From contig CAWHEL010000002.1 in the NCBI GenBank assembly GCA_963828555.1, forward strand, positions 1,885,464 through 1,949,463: 64,000 bases of DNA. Direction: 5' to 3'. This document shows, piece after piece, positions 7,957-15,831 of this stretch. The position numbers and the translations under genes were made by a program. The DNA comes from JADJPO01 sp963828555. Its GTDB lineage: Bacteria > Actinomycetota > Actinomycetes > Actinomycetales > Kineosporiaceae. Under the pieces are notes generated by a model. It was not told the origin of the DNA. It ran no database searches and saw nothing but the letters and a program-made list of their open reading frames with translations. The first letter of the stretch is position 1. The number at the start of each line of letters is the position of its first letter.

Positions 7957-8789
7957 CCGGGCAGCCGGGCTGGACCCTCGGCCCTCGCGCCGAGGTCGGC
8001 TGGTCCGGCGGGGTGGTCTCCGCCGGCGTGGAGTGTGTGTTGGCGCCCAATCCCGGCCCGATGACCCTCGACGGGACGAACACCTGGGTGCTCTCCGCTC
8101 CCGGGGCGAGCCAGGCCGTGGTGATCGACCCCGGCCCGGACGACGAGAGGCACCTGCAGGCCGTCCGCCAGGCGGTCGCGGCGCGGGGCTCCCGGGTCGG
8201 CGCGGTGCTGCTGACCCACGGCCATCACGACCACAGTGCCGGGGCGCAACGGCTCGCGCAGTCGTTTGGGGTCGGCGTCCGGGCGCTGGACCCGGCGCAC
8301 CGTCTGGGCAGTGAGGGCCTGGGCGGGGGCGATGTGGTGGAGATCGGCGATCTTCGTCTGGACGTGGTCGCCAGCCCCGGGCATACCCGCGATTCGCTGT
8401 GCTTCGTGCTGCGGGATGAAGGGCTGCTGCTCACCGGCGACACCGTCCTCGGCCGCGGAACGGCAGTGATCCACCACCCGGACGGCGAGCTGGCGGCCTA
8501 CCTGGAGTCGCTGCACCGGCTGGAGCGGGTGATCGCTGCGCTCGAGGTCGCCGCGCTGCTTCCCGGGCACGGTCCGGTGCTGGACCGCCCCGCGGACGTG
8601 GTCGCCGCCTACCTGGCCCACCGCGCCGAGCGACTCGACGCGGTGCGGGCGGCGCTGGAGGACGGCGCGAGGACGGCGCGCGAGGTGGTCGAGGCGGTCT
8701 ACCAGGACGTGGGCCCCGCCCTGTGGCCGGTGGCCGAGTTCACCGTCCGCGCTCAGCTCGCCTACCTGGCGAACCCCCCAACCCGCTGA
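7953..8789 (+). CDS. Metallo-beta-lactamase-fold hydrolase
   Basis: 278 aa. The dinuclear metal site is complete: THGHHDH (H89, H91, D93, H94), SPGHTRDS and LTGDTVLG, followed by LLPGHGPVL. The C-terminal extension of about 70 residues is that of the LACTB2/RNase-like group. By position it matches Rv3677c. Its substrate is unknown; hydrolase or nuclease activity is inferred from the fold. The GTG start overlaps the Nudix stop (GTGA) and has GGGGGAG upstream. The stop is embedded in the 72-nt repeat element. Confidence 0.85.
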   Translation: MTGQPGWTLGPRAEVGWSGGVVSAGVECVLAPNPGPMTLDGTNTWVLSAPGASQAVVIDPGPDDERHLQAVRQAVAARGSRVGAVLLTHGHHDHSAGAQRLAQSFGVGVRALDPAHRLGSEGLGGGDVVEIGDLRLDVVASPGHTRDSLCFVLRDEGLLLTGDTVLGRGTAVIHHPDGELAAYLESLHRLERVIAALEVAALLPGHGPVLDRPADVVAAYLAHRAERLDAVRAALEDGARTAREVVEAVYQDVGPALWPVAEFTVRAQLAYLANPPTR

Positions 8790-8856
8790 TGCTCCGCGGG
8801 GGTACACGCGCAAGCGTTTACATGACCCGCGGCATGTTCACCTGCGGAGCATGAGC
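8785..8856. repeat. 72-nt intergenic inverted-repeat element, copy 1
   Basis: Imperfect inverted repeat of about 23 bp per arm (18 of 23 positions pair) from GCTGATGCTCCGC to GCGGAGCATGAGC. It fills the space between the converging metallo-hydrolase gene (stop 8789, inside the left arm) and crp (stop 8865). Three related copies exist at 17178, 29451 and 52925. Confidence 0.8.
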
Positions 8857-8864
8857 AGGTTGGG

Positions 8865-9542
8865 TCAGCGGGCGCGGCGACGGAGGCGGTCGATGTCGAG
8901 CAATAAGACAGCGCGCTGGTCCAGACGCAGCCAGCTGCGGGCGGCGAAGTCGGCCAGGGCCTTGTTCACCGTCTCCCGCGAGGCACCGACCAGCTGGGCC
9001 AGCTCCTCCTGAGTGAGGTCATGGGTGACCCGCAGGCCCTCGTCGGTCGGGGTGCCGAACCGCTCGGAGAGGTCCAGCAATGCCTTGGCCACCCGCCCCG
9101 GCACGTCGGAGAAGACCAGGTCGGCCAGCGCCTCGTTCGTGCGGCGCAGTCGGCGGGCCAGTGCTCGCAGCAGTTGCCGAGCGACGTCCGGCCGGCCGTT
9201 CAGCCAGGTGGCGAGGTCGTCACTACCGACGCCGAGCAGCACCGTGTCGGCCACGGCGGTCGCGGTGGCGTTGCGTGGGCCGGGATCGAAGAGGGACAGT
9301 TCGCCGAACATCTCGCCGGGGCCCAGGATCGCCAGCAGGTTCTCCCGGCCGTCGCCGGACGCGCGTCCGAGTTTGATCTTGCCCTCGGCGATGATGTAGA
9401 GCCGGTCACCGGGGTCACCCTCGGTGAACAGCACCTCACCACGGGCGACCTCGCGTCGCGTCATCGTGGTCTTCAGCGCTCCTGCGGCCTCGTCGTCCAG
9501 TGCCGCGAACAGCGGCGCTTGACGTACGACGTCGTCGTCCAC
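8865..9542 (-). CDS. crp: Crp/Fnr-family transcriptional regulator
   Basis: 225 aa. The N-terminal cyclic-nucleotide-binding beta barrel includes the phosphate-binding cassette FGELSLFDPGPRNATATA. The C-terminal winged helix carries ELAQLVGASRETVNKAL. No Cys cluster for an Fe-S centre is present, so it is the cAMP type rather than Fnr. It is the positional counterpart of Rv3676 (Crp) in M. tuberculosis. The GTG at 9542 has AAGGAGGAG upstream. A likely target in this window is the palindrome at 23248-23263 upstream of DUF485-actP. Confidence 0.93.
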   Translation of the reverse strand: MDDDVVRQAPLFAALDDEAAGALKTTMTRREVARGEVLFTEGDPGDRLYIIAEGKIKLGRASGDGRENLLAILGPGEMFGELSLFDPGPRNATATAVADTVLLGVGSDDLATWLNGRPDVARQLLRALARRLRRTNEALADLVFSDVPGRVAKALLDLSERFGTPTDEGLRVTHDLTQEELAQLVGASRETVNKALADFAARSWLRLDQRAVLLLDIDRLRRRAR

Positions 9543-9704
9543 CGTCAGCTCCTCCTTGACCCTGCCTTCCCAGACGGGACGGCCAAGGGAACGCTACCGG
9601 TCACCGACAGTGGCAGGAAGCGATAGGGCGACAGAGCCTGCCGAGAAAGATCTGTCGAGTCGTGCCGACGAGCGTCCGGGGGCGTGGTCACGTCGGTGTC
9701 CGGG

Positions 9705-10067
9705 TCAGCGTCCGGGGGTCCGCCGGGCCGTGTGCCGGTCGGCCGCGTCGACGGAGCTGCGCAGCGCGGACGCATAGGAACCCAGGTCGTGCAGCACGTC
9801 GCGCAGCCGTTCCAGTACGGCGGCCTCGCCGAGGGCGTCCGCCTCGCCCAGGCCGACCAGGCGGCGCAGATCGCACGGCAGCGCCGGCGCGCAGGGCAGG
9901 TCGCGGGTCGCCGGTTCCTCCAGAGCGGTCACGGCCGCCACCGCGAGGTCGAGCCGGGCCGACACCAGGCGGCGCCAGTACTCCACCTCACGCAGCTCTA
10001 CCGCCATGGCGTGGCGACGCTGCCGGGCGTCCTCCGCGGCGGCGCTGGATCCGGTCACGACGGTCAT
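9705..10067 (-). CDS. Small helical protein, possible RsiG-like c-di-GMP-binding anti-sigma relative
   Basis: 120 aa, mostly helical, no membrane segment. ATG at 10067 has GGCGAGGAG upstream. The helix ELREVEYWRRLVSARLD resembles the first helix of Streptomyces RsiG, whose c-di-GMP motif is E-x3-S-x2-R-x3-Q-x3-D; here the Arg and final Asp are in register while the Glu, Ser and Gln positions are not conserved. The location between crp and nth also matches my recollection of the Streptomyces locus. The second helical half (VLERLRDVLHDLGSYASAL) does not match the motif. Treat the assignment as a hypothesis; otherwise a conserved hypothetical protein. Confidence 0.6.
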   Translation of the reverse strand: MTVVTGSSAAAEDARQRRHAMAVELREVEYWRRLVSARLDLAVAAVTALEEPATRDLPCAPALPCDLRRLVGLGEADALGEAAVLERLRDVLHDLGSYASALRSSVDAADRHTARRTPGR

Positions 10068-10247
10068 TCGGTACTCCTCGCCCCTTCGGTCCCGCCTGGA
10101 GACCCGCTTGCTGCGGATCTAGGAATCGGATCGTCGTCGCAGGTCAGGCCCTTGACCCCGGCTGGGGAGGGACCACCCTCCCGGCGCAGAGCCCTCACCC
10201 GCCTGCCGCTGTCCGCTGTGACCGCAGGTGGCCCGCGGTAGGGGACG

Positions 10248-10253
10248 TAGGCT
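10248..10253 (+). promoter_or_regulatory. -10 element TAGGCT for leaderless nth
   Basis: TAGGCT, then 6 nt, then the GTG start at 10260. No ribosome-binding site is present. The hexamer is identical to the one upstream of the ArsA-like operon. Confidence 0.6.
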
Positions 10254-10259
10254 GTCGGG

Positions 10260-11015
10260 GTGGCGACGGAGGTGACTGGCGCAGTGGTGGTGACGCCGCG
10301 CAGCGGCTCCGAGCCCGAGAACGGCGCGGAGAGCGCGCTGGCGCTCACCCGGCGTGCGCGCCGGATGCATCGGATCCTGGCCGAGCGTCACCCGGACGCC
10401 CACTGCGAACTCGACCACTCCACGCCACTCGAACTGCTGGTGGCGACCATCCTCTCGGCCCAGTGCACCGACGCCCGGGTCAACCTGGTCACGCCGACGC
10501 TGTTCGCCCGCTATCCCACAGCGGCGGACTACGCCGGCGCCGACCGGGCCGAACTGGAGGAGATCATCCGGTCGACGGGGTTCTTCCGGGCCAAGACGAA
10601 TTCGCTGATCGCCCTCGGCGCTGCCTTGGTGGCCGGGCACGGCGGCCAGGTGCCCGGCCGACTCGAGCACCTGGTGGCCCTGCCGGGGGTCGGCCGCAAG
10701 ACCGCGAACGTCGTGCTCGGCAATGCGTTCGGCGTCCCCGGGATCACCGTCGACACGCACTTCGGGCGGCTGGCCCGGCGGTTCGGCTGGACCGCCTCCG
10801 AGGAGCCGGTGGTGGTCGAGCAGGAGGTCGGAGCGCTGTTCCCGCGCACGGACTGGACGATGCTCAGCCACCGCATGATCTTCCACGGCCGACGGATCTG
10901 TCACGCTCGTACCCCCGCGTGCGGGGCCTGCCCCCTGAGCGGCCTGTGTCCGTCGTACGGCATCGGCGAGCGCGACCCGGTGCGCGCGGCGCGGTTGGTC
11001 AAGGGCGGGGCATGA
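10260..11015 (+). CDS. nth: Endonuclease III
   Basis: 251 aa base-excision-repair DNA glycosylase/AP lyase for oxidised pyrimidines. The helix-hairpin-helix LPGVGRKTANVV contains the catalytic Lys147, and VDTHFGRLA contains the catalytic Asp165. The 4Fe-4S ligands are C214, C221, C224 and C230 (C-x6-C-x2-C-x5-C). The start at GTG 10260 is supported by the leaderless -10 hexamer. The TGA overlaps the ATG of the CoA-type Nudix gene, so nth heads a three-gene operon with that gene and marP. Confidence 0.96.
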   Translation: MATEVTGAVVVTPRSGSEPENGAESALALTRRARRMHRILAERHPDAHCELDHSTPLELLVATILSAQCTDARVNLVTPTLFARYPTAADYAGADRAELEEIIRSTGFFRAKTNSLIALGAALVAGHGGQVPGRLEHLVALPGVGRKTANVVLGNAFGVPGITVDTHFGRLARRFGWTASEEPVVVEQEVGALFPRTDWTMLSHRMIFHGRRICHARTPACGACPLSGLCPSYGIGERDPVRAARLVKGGA

Positions 11016-11746
11016 GCGTGCCGGGAGCCGTTGCGCCGCGCCCCGATCCGGCGCCCGGGCTGGCGACGCCGGAGTGGTTCACCCCGCTGCGCCGGGTGCT
11101 GCAGACAGCCACCGCCGATCAGCTCAGCCGTTTCAGCCCGCCGCCCGGGCATCACCGGCACTCCGCCGTCCTGCTGCTGTTCGCTGCCACCACCGGTGCG
11201 GACAGCGTCGCCCACCTGGACGTGCTGCTGACCGAGCGCTCGGCGACCCTGCGCTCGCACGCCGGGCAGGTCGCCTTCCCGGGCGGTCGACTCGACTCCA
11301 CCGATGCCGGGCCCGAGGCGGCCGCCCTGCGGGAGGCGCAGGAGGAGACCGGGCTCGACCCGGACGGCGTGGAGGTGGCCGGCTGCCTGCCCGACCTGTA
11401 CCTGCCCCCGAGCGACTATGCGGTCACCCCGGTGCTCGCCTGGTGGCGACGCCCCACGGAGGTGGCGGTGGTCGACGCCGCGGAGGTCTCCCGTGTGGTC
11501 CGCGTGCCGGTTGAGGAGCTGGTCGATCCCCGGAACCGTTTCCTGGTGCACCATCCCAGTGGGTTCGTGGGCCCGGGCTTCTCCGTGCGGGGCCTGTTCG
11601 TCTGGGGCTTCACGGCCGGAATACTGGACCGGGTGCTGCACCTGGCCGGCTGGAGCCGGGAGTGGGACACCAGCCGGGTCGAGGAGGTCCCCGCCCTGCC
11701 CGAGCCGGCCGAGGTGGACAGCATCGAGGCCGGTGGTGAGCAGTGA
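11012..11746 (+). CDS. Nudix hydrolase, CoA pyrophosphatase type
   Basis: 244 aa. The box GGRLDSTDAGPEAAALREAQ with EETGL following is of the CoA-pyrophosphatase kind, preceded by LRSHAGQVAFPGG, which fits the UPF0035 signature of NUDT7/YeaB proteins. Expected to hydrolyse CoA or acyl-CoA to phosphopantetheine and 3',5'-ADP. ATG overlaps the nth stop (ATGA) and its own TGA overlaps the marP GTG, so all three are co-translated. Confidence 0.88.
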   Translation: MSVPGAVAPRPDPAPGLATPEWFTPLRRVLQTATADQLSRFSPPPGHHRHSAVLLLFAATTGADSVAHLDVLLTERSATLRSHAGQVAFPGGRLDSTDAGPEAAALREAQEETGLDPDGVEVAGCLPDLYLPPSDYAVTPVLAWWRRPTEVAVVDAAEVSRVVRVPVEELVDPRNRFLVHHPSGFVGPGFSVRGLFVWGFTAGILDRVLHLAGWSREWDTSRVEEVPALPEPAEVDSIEAGGEQ

Positions 11747-12924
11747 TCGATCTGCTCCTGCTGGTCGTCCTGGGGTGGTATGCCGTGGCCGGTTTCCGGC
11801 GCGGGATCGCCATAGGCGCCCTGTCCCTGGCCGGCTTCATCGCCGGTGCCCTGATCGCGATGCGGGTCACGCCGCCGCTGGCCGAACGCTTCACGGCCGG
11901 GCCTACCCGGTCGGTGGCGATCCTGGCCTCCGTGCTGGCGCTTGCCTGGGCGGGTCAGCTCGTCGGCGCCATCGCCGGCAGCCGGCTGCGGCAGCAGGTG
12001 GCGCGCTCGGGGGCGGGCCTGCTCGACCAGGTGCTCGGCGGTCTGGCGAGCCTGGCCGCAGTGTCGCTGGTGCTCTGGTTCGTCGGCGGTGCGCTGCGCG
12101 AGGTGTCCAGTCCCGTGCTGGCACGCACCGTCGCCTCCTCCCGGGTGCTGGCGGTGATCGATGCTGCGGTGCCTGCGCAGATGGCCGTGCTGGCCGGCGA
12201 CTTCCGCCAGGCCGTCTCCGACTCGGCCTTCCCCCGGGTCTTCGAAGGCGTTGCGCCAGAACAGATCCTGCCCGTCCAGCCGCCGAATGCAACGGCCGTC
12301 AGTGCGGCCGTGCAGACGAAGATCCGCCGGTCGGTGGTCAAGATCACCGGTGACGCACCGGCCTGCGAGCGAGGTCAGGAAGGCAGCGGGGTGGTGATCG
12401 CGAAGGGGCGGGTGATCACGAACGCCCACGTGGTCGCCGCGGTGAAGCAGCCGATGGTCCAGCTGGCCGGGAACGCGCGCCGGTACTCGGCCCGGGTGGT
12501 GCTGTTCGACCCCGCCACCGACGTCGCCATTCTGGCCGTGCCCGAGCTGACGGCGCCGGTGATGCCGCTGGGCCGGACCCTCGAGCGCGGTGCGGACGCC
12601 GTGGTCGCCGGCTACCCCGAGAACGGCCCCTACAAGGTGGTGCCGGCCCGGGTGCGCACCCTGCTGCAGGCCAAGGGCGAGGACATCTACGGGGCCTCGG
12701 GCGCGGTCCGTCAGGTGTATTCGCTGTTCGCCACCGTCGAGCAGGGCAATTCCGGGGGACCGCTGGTGGCCGCCGACGGCACCCTCGCCGGCGTGGTGTT
12801 CGCCAAGTCGCTGGACGACGCGAGCACCGGCTACGCACTCACCCTGGACGAGGTGCGGGACGAGATCGCGGAAGGGATCCGCGCCACCGACGCGGTCTCC
12901 ACCGGGCGGTGCACGGCCGGCTGA
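11743..12924 (+). CDS. marP: MarP-type membrane serine protease (CvpA domain plus trypsin-like domain)
   Basis: 393 aa. Residues 1-125 form a CvpA/colicin V production-like domain with four membrane helices. The periplasmic protease domain has the catalytic triad His229 (TNAHVV), Asp260 (PATDVA) and Ser337 (GNSGGP). Cys208 and Cys390 sit at the start and end of the protease domain, positions equivalent to the regulatory disulfide of M. tuberculosis MarP. MarP is needed for acid and oxidative stress resistance there. GTG overlaps the Nudix stop. A strong hairpin terminator follows. Confidence 0.93.
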   Translation: MIDLLLLVVLGWYAVAGFRRGIAIGALSLAGFIAGALIAMRVTPPLAERFTAGPTRSVAILASVLALAWAGQLVGAIAGSRLRQQVARSGAGLLDQVLGGLASLAAVSLVLWFVGGALREVSSPVLARTVASSRVLAVIDAAVPAQMAVLAGDFRQAVSDSAFPRVFEGVAPEQILPVQPPNATAVSAAVQTKIRRSVVKITGDAPACERGQEGSGVVIAKGRVITNAHVVAAVKQPMVQLAGNARRYSARVVLFDPATDVAILAVPELTAPVMPLGRTLERGADAVVAGYPENGPYKVVPARVRTLLQAKGEDIYGASGAVRQVYSLFATVEQGNSGGPLVAADGTLAGVVFAKSLDDASTGYALTLDEVRDEIAEGIRATDAVSTGRCTAG

Positions 12925-12931
12925 CCCGCTG

Positions 12932-12958
12932 CCGGACAGGCCCGCCCGGCCTGTCCGG
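12932..12958 (+). terminator. Hairpin terminator of the nth-Nudix-marP operon
   Basis: Perfect 11-bp stem (12932-12942 with 12948-12958) and 5-nt loop, starting 8 nt after the marP stop. Confidence 0.8.
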
Positions 12959-13043
12959 GTGTCGGGTCCCCTGGCTATCCTCGGGGTGCGGGTGATCGTC
13001 GACGGCATGGCCATCGGGGGCCGGCGGCCCGTGAGGAGCGACC

Positions 13044-13595
13044 GTGTCGATGCCCTACCCTCCGGGAGGTCCTCCGCCGACGAACCCGTGGCCCCAGGGG
13101 GCCCCGGGGCCGGCGGGTCGCCCGCGCGGATCCCGGGTGGTCCCGGTGCTCCTCGCCATCGCCTCGGTACTGTTGCTGCTCACCGCCGTGGGCGTGCTCG
13201 CAGCGGCCCGTGGATCGCTCGCCGACCAGGACGCGCAGCTGGCCGGGCTGCGCACCCAGAAAGCCGCCGATGCCACCGAGACCCTGCTGCCGGCCGAGCT
13301 GCCGAGGCCGGAACTGGACCGCGTCGCGCTGCAGCAGCGGCTGGCCTCGATCACCGCTGCCGACAAGGAGGTGGAGGCCAGCGTCAAGAAGTGGGTGGAG
13401 TCCAACACGAAGCTGTCCACGGTGTGGGATGCGTTGGAGCGGTGCATGTACCGGGTCGATGCCTACGACCGGCTGGCCGGCCGGTTCACGGCGGCCCAGT
13501 TGGGCCGGCTCCCGGCGAAGGTCGACGTCAACGCTGCGGCCACCGATTGCGGGCGGGCCGCCATCGCCAGGCACGCCACCGGGTCGTCGCTGTGA
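13044..13595 (+). CDS. Single-pass membrane protein of unknown function, first of tandem pair
   Basis: 183 aa. A cytoplasmic Pro/Gly-rich N-terminus (1-30), one membrane helix (about 32-55), a coiled-coil-like stretch and an extracytoplasmic C-terminal part with two cysteines in RCMYRVDAYDRLAGRF and AATDCGRAA. GTG at 13044 has GAGGAG upstream. The stop overlaps the GTG of the next gene, a paralogue with the same layout. I recognise no characterised family. Confidence 0.75.
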   Translation: MSMPYPPGGPPPTNPWPQGAPGPAGRPRGSRVVPVLLAIASVLLLLTAVGVLAAARGSLADQDAQLAGLRTQKAADATETLLPAELPRPELDRVALQQRLASITAADKEVEASVKKWVESNTKLSTVWDALERCMYRVDAYDRLAGRFTAAQLGRLPAKVDVNAAATDCGRAAIARHATGSSL

Positions 13596-14302
13596 GCGCG
13601 TCCTACGAGCCGGAGCGCACCCCACCGGATAGGCCTCCGCCGCTGCCGGCACCCCCAGCCCGTGCACCGGCGCCCTGGCAGGTGCCCGGGGCCTGGCCCC
13701 AGCCCCAGCCCCAGCCCCAGGCGCCGGCGCCGGCCCCGACCGCGCCGGCGGGTGGGTATCCCACCGCGGCGCCTGCCCACCCGCCCGCCTACCCCACGCT
13801 GATCACCCAGGCCGCGGGCACCGGCACCGGCGGTCGCTCCCGGGCGCTGGTCCCGTTGGCAGCGGTGACCGTCCTGGCGCTGCTGTTCGCGGCCGGTTCG
13901 GCGCTGTGGTGGTCCGGCGAGAGGAGCGCCCGCGCCCAGGAGATCACTACCCTGGAGGCCGACCACGCCGCACACCGCCGGGCGATGGATCAGCGGCAGG
14001 CCGCACTCGACGCCAGCTACCGTGCGGTCGCCCTGGACACCCGGTGGACCAGACTTGACAGTGCGAACGTCAAGCAGTCGGCGGTCTCCGACGCGCTGAA
14101 CAAGAAGTACCCGACGACGACCTACGTGTTGACCGCGGACGCGTTCGCGCTGGTCGCCGCCCGGCGGGCCTGCTTCGTGGCCCTGATCGAGTACAACCAG
14201 GGGGCTGCCCAGTTCTCGGACCGGAGGCGGGGCACCCTGCCCGGCCAGGTGGACATGACCGACCCGAAGGCGAACTGTTCGGCGCTGGAGTGGCACGACT
14301 GA
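13592..14302 (+). CDS. Single-pass membrane protein of unknown function, second of tandem pair
   Basis: 236 aa. Pro/Ala-rich N-terminus (to about 80) with a PQ repeat, one membrane helix (about 84-107), a coiled-coil segment and a C-terminal domain with cysteines in RRACFVALIEYNQGAAQF and DPKANCSALEW. The spacing of the two cysteines and the intervening LPGQVDM match the LPAKVDV of the preceding protein, so the two genes are paralogues. The GTG start overlaps the preceding stop (GTGA). Function unknown. Confidence 0.75.
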   Translation: MSASYEPERTPPDRPPPLPAPPARAPAPWQVPGAWPQPQPQPQAPAPAPTAPAGGYPTAAPAHPPAYPTLITQAAGTGTGGRSRALVPLAAVTVLALLFAAGSALWWSGERSARAQEITTLEADHAAHRRAMDQRQAALDASYRAVALDTRWTRLDSANVKQSAVSDALNKKYPTTTYVLTADAFALVAARRACFVALIEYNQGAAQFSDRRRGTLPGQVDMTDPKANCSALEWHD

Positions 14303-14326
14303 CCGGCGGGCGCCGGGGGAGCAGGC

Positions 14327-15253
14327 TCAGGTCCGGGCCGGACGCCCCGTCGTCCGGGCGGTGACGGCGAGCCAGTCGAGCAGGGCGGTGGTCACCGCCT
14401 CCGGAGCCTCCTCGGGCAGGAAGTGACCCGCCCCGGGCACCATCCGGGCATGCAGCGGTCCCTCGATCCAATGCCGGGACCCGGCGGCGGACTCGGGCAG
14501 CACCCAGCGGTCGAGGGTCCCGTGCAGCTGCAGCACGGGCACCGTGATCGGGTGTTCGAGGGCGTCGGTCAACCGGCGGGCCTCGCGTCGTCCGGTGCTG
14601 CGCAGCGCCGTCCGGAAGTACTCCATCGATTTCTGGGCCACGAACGGGAGCTGCATCGCCCGCTGGTAGCGCGCGACCGCGGCCGGGTCCGGTCCGCCCT
14701 CACCCCACGAGGTGCCGATCACGTCGGCGACCCCATCGCCACGGGTGAGCCGGCGCTCCGGCAGCCACGGGGTCTGGTAAGAGAGCAGACGAGCCAAAGT
14801 CTGGCGCTGGCGGCCCCGGGCCAGCGCCGCTCGCATGGTCAGTGGGTGCCCCATGGAGAGCACTGCGACGGCCCGGGTGACCCGGGGCTGCAGCGACGGC
14901 ATCGCCCAGGCCACCCAGGCTCCCCAGTCGTGCCCGACGATCACCGCCTCGGACTCGCCCAGGGCCCTGATCACTCCGGCCACATCACCGGCCAGGGTGG
15001 CGGTGTCGTAGCCGCGCGGCGGCTTGTCGCTCGCGCCGTAGCCGCGCAGGTCCATCGCGGCAACCCGGTAGCCGGCCGCCGCGAGGGCCGGGAGCTGGCC
15101 GCGCCAGGCCCACCAGAACTGCGGAAACCCGTGCAACAGAACGACAAGCGGACCATTACCAGCCTCGGCCACGTGGAACCGCGCCCCGTGTGCGGCGACC
15201 AGCCGGTGACGCCACGGTCCCTCGACGAGGATCTCCGCCGCGTCGACGTTCAC
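14327..15253 (-). CDS. Alpha/beta-hydrolase, epoxide hydrolase-like (EphE type)
   Basis: 308 aa. HGFPQFWWAWR (41-51) is the oxyanion-hole motif of epoxide hydrolases; the nucleophile is Asp109 in VGHDWGAW rather than Ser, which favours epoxide hydrolase or dehalogenase chemistry. HGTLDRWV gives the acid and GAGHFLPEEAP the catalytic His. Tyrosines in the cap (for example in SMEYFRTAL) could activate the epoxide. By position it matches EphE (Rv3670). GTG overlaps the stop of the upstream holin-like gene. Confidence 0.85.
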   Translation of the reverse strand: MNVDAAEILVEGPWRHRLVAAHGARFHVAEAGNGPLVVLLHGFPQFWWAWRGQLPALAAAGYRVAAMDLRGYGASDKPPRGYDTATLAGDVAGVIRALGESEAVIVGHDWGAWVAWAMPSLQPRVTRAVAVLSMGHPLTMRAALARGRQRQTLARLLSYQTPWLPERRLTRGDGVADVIGTSWGEGGPDPAAVARYQRAMQLPFVAQKSMEYFRTALRSTGRREARRLTDALEHPITVPVLQLHGTLDRWVLPESAAGSRHWIEGPLHARMVPGAGHFLPEEAPEAVTTALLDWLAVTARTTGRPART

Positions 15254-15705
15254 CGGCCGCGAGAGCCGGGTTTGACCGCGGCGAGGGTCTGTCGGGCTGA
15301 CCGGATCGCCCGCTCAGGGGGCCCGACCTTGGACACCCGTGACCTGCCGACCAGGGCCAGCAGGGCGGCGAGCAACACATAGACGCCGCCGAGGATCAGG
15401 AAGGCGAGCCAAGGGGCGAGCCCGGCCGCCACCAGTCCGTAGCCCGCCGCGATACTGAACAGGATCGTGGCCAGGACGACGATGTACGCGGCGGCGCCGA
15501 ACAGGCCGCCGGCGACGGCGCCGTTGCGCACGTCGGACTTGATCTCCGCCTTGGCCAGGGCCATCTCGGCCCGCATGATCTCGGTCATGTCCTGGGTGGC
15601 CTGGGCCACCAGCTGTCCGAGGGTGCGTTCTGCTGCGGGGGTCACCGGAGCACCGTCCGGCGTGGCGTCATCCGGCCGGAGGCCGGGCGTGGGGTCAGTG
15701 GCCAT
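15250..15705 (-). CDS. Phage-holin-family (holin superfamily III/DUF1469-like) membrane protein
   Basis: 151 aa. An N-terminal amphipathic segment (LGQLVAQATQDMTEIMRAEMAL region) is followed by two membrane helices (about 66-92 and 97-118) and a short basic tail. This is the layout of the actinobacterial 'phage holin family' proteins found chromosomally next to ephE; there is no phage context here, so a holin function is not implied. ATG at 15705 has TGAGGAA upstream. It forms an operon with the hydrolase. Confidence 0.75.
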   Translation of the reverse strand: MATDPTPGLRPDDATPDGAPVTPAAERTLGQLVAQATQDMTEIMRAEMALAKAEIKSDVRNGAVAGGLFGAAAYIVVLATILFSIAAGYGLVAAGLAPWLAFLILGGVYVLLAALLALVGRSRVSKVGPPERAIRSARQTLAAVKPGSRGR

Positions 15706-15831
15706 CTGCGCTTCCTCACACGTCGCTGGCGGCGGGCGGGCCGCCCGGAGAGCCCCCCGAGGGCACGTGAGGCGAGCCTACGACCTCCGGTCGATCCTGC
15801 GCGCCGGTGGGACCGGCGGTGTCACCAGCGC

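Noticed and set aside
15250..15705. Prophage holin
   Set aside because: The protein resembles holin superfamily III but no phage gene is nearby; it is a chromosomal operon partner of the hydrolase.
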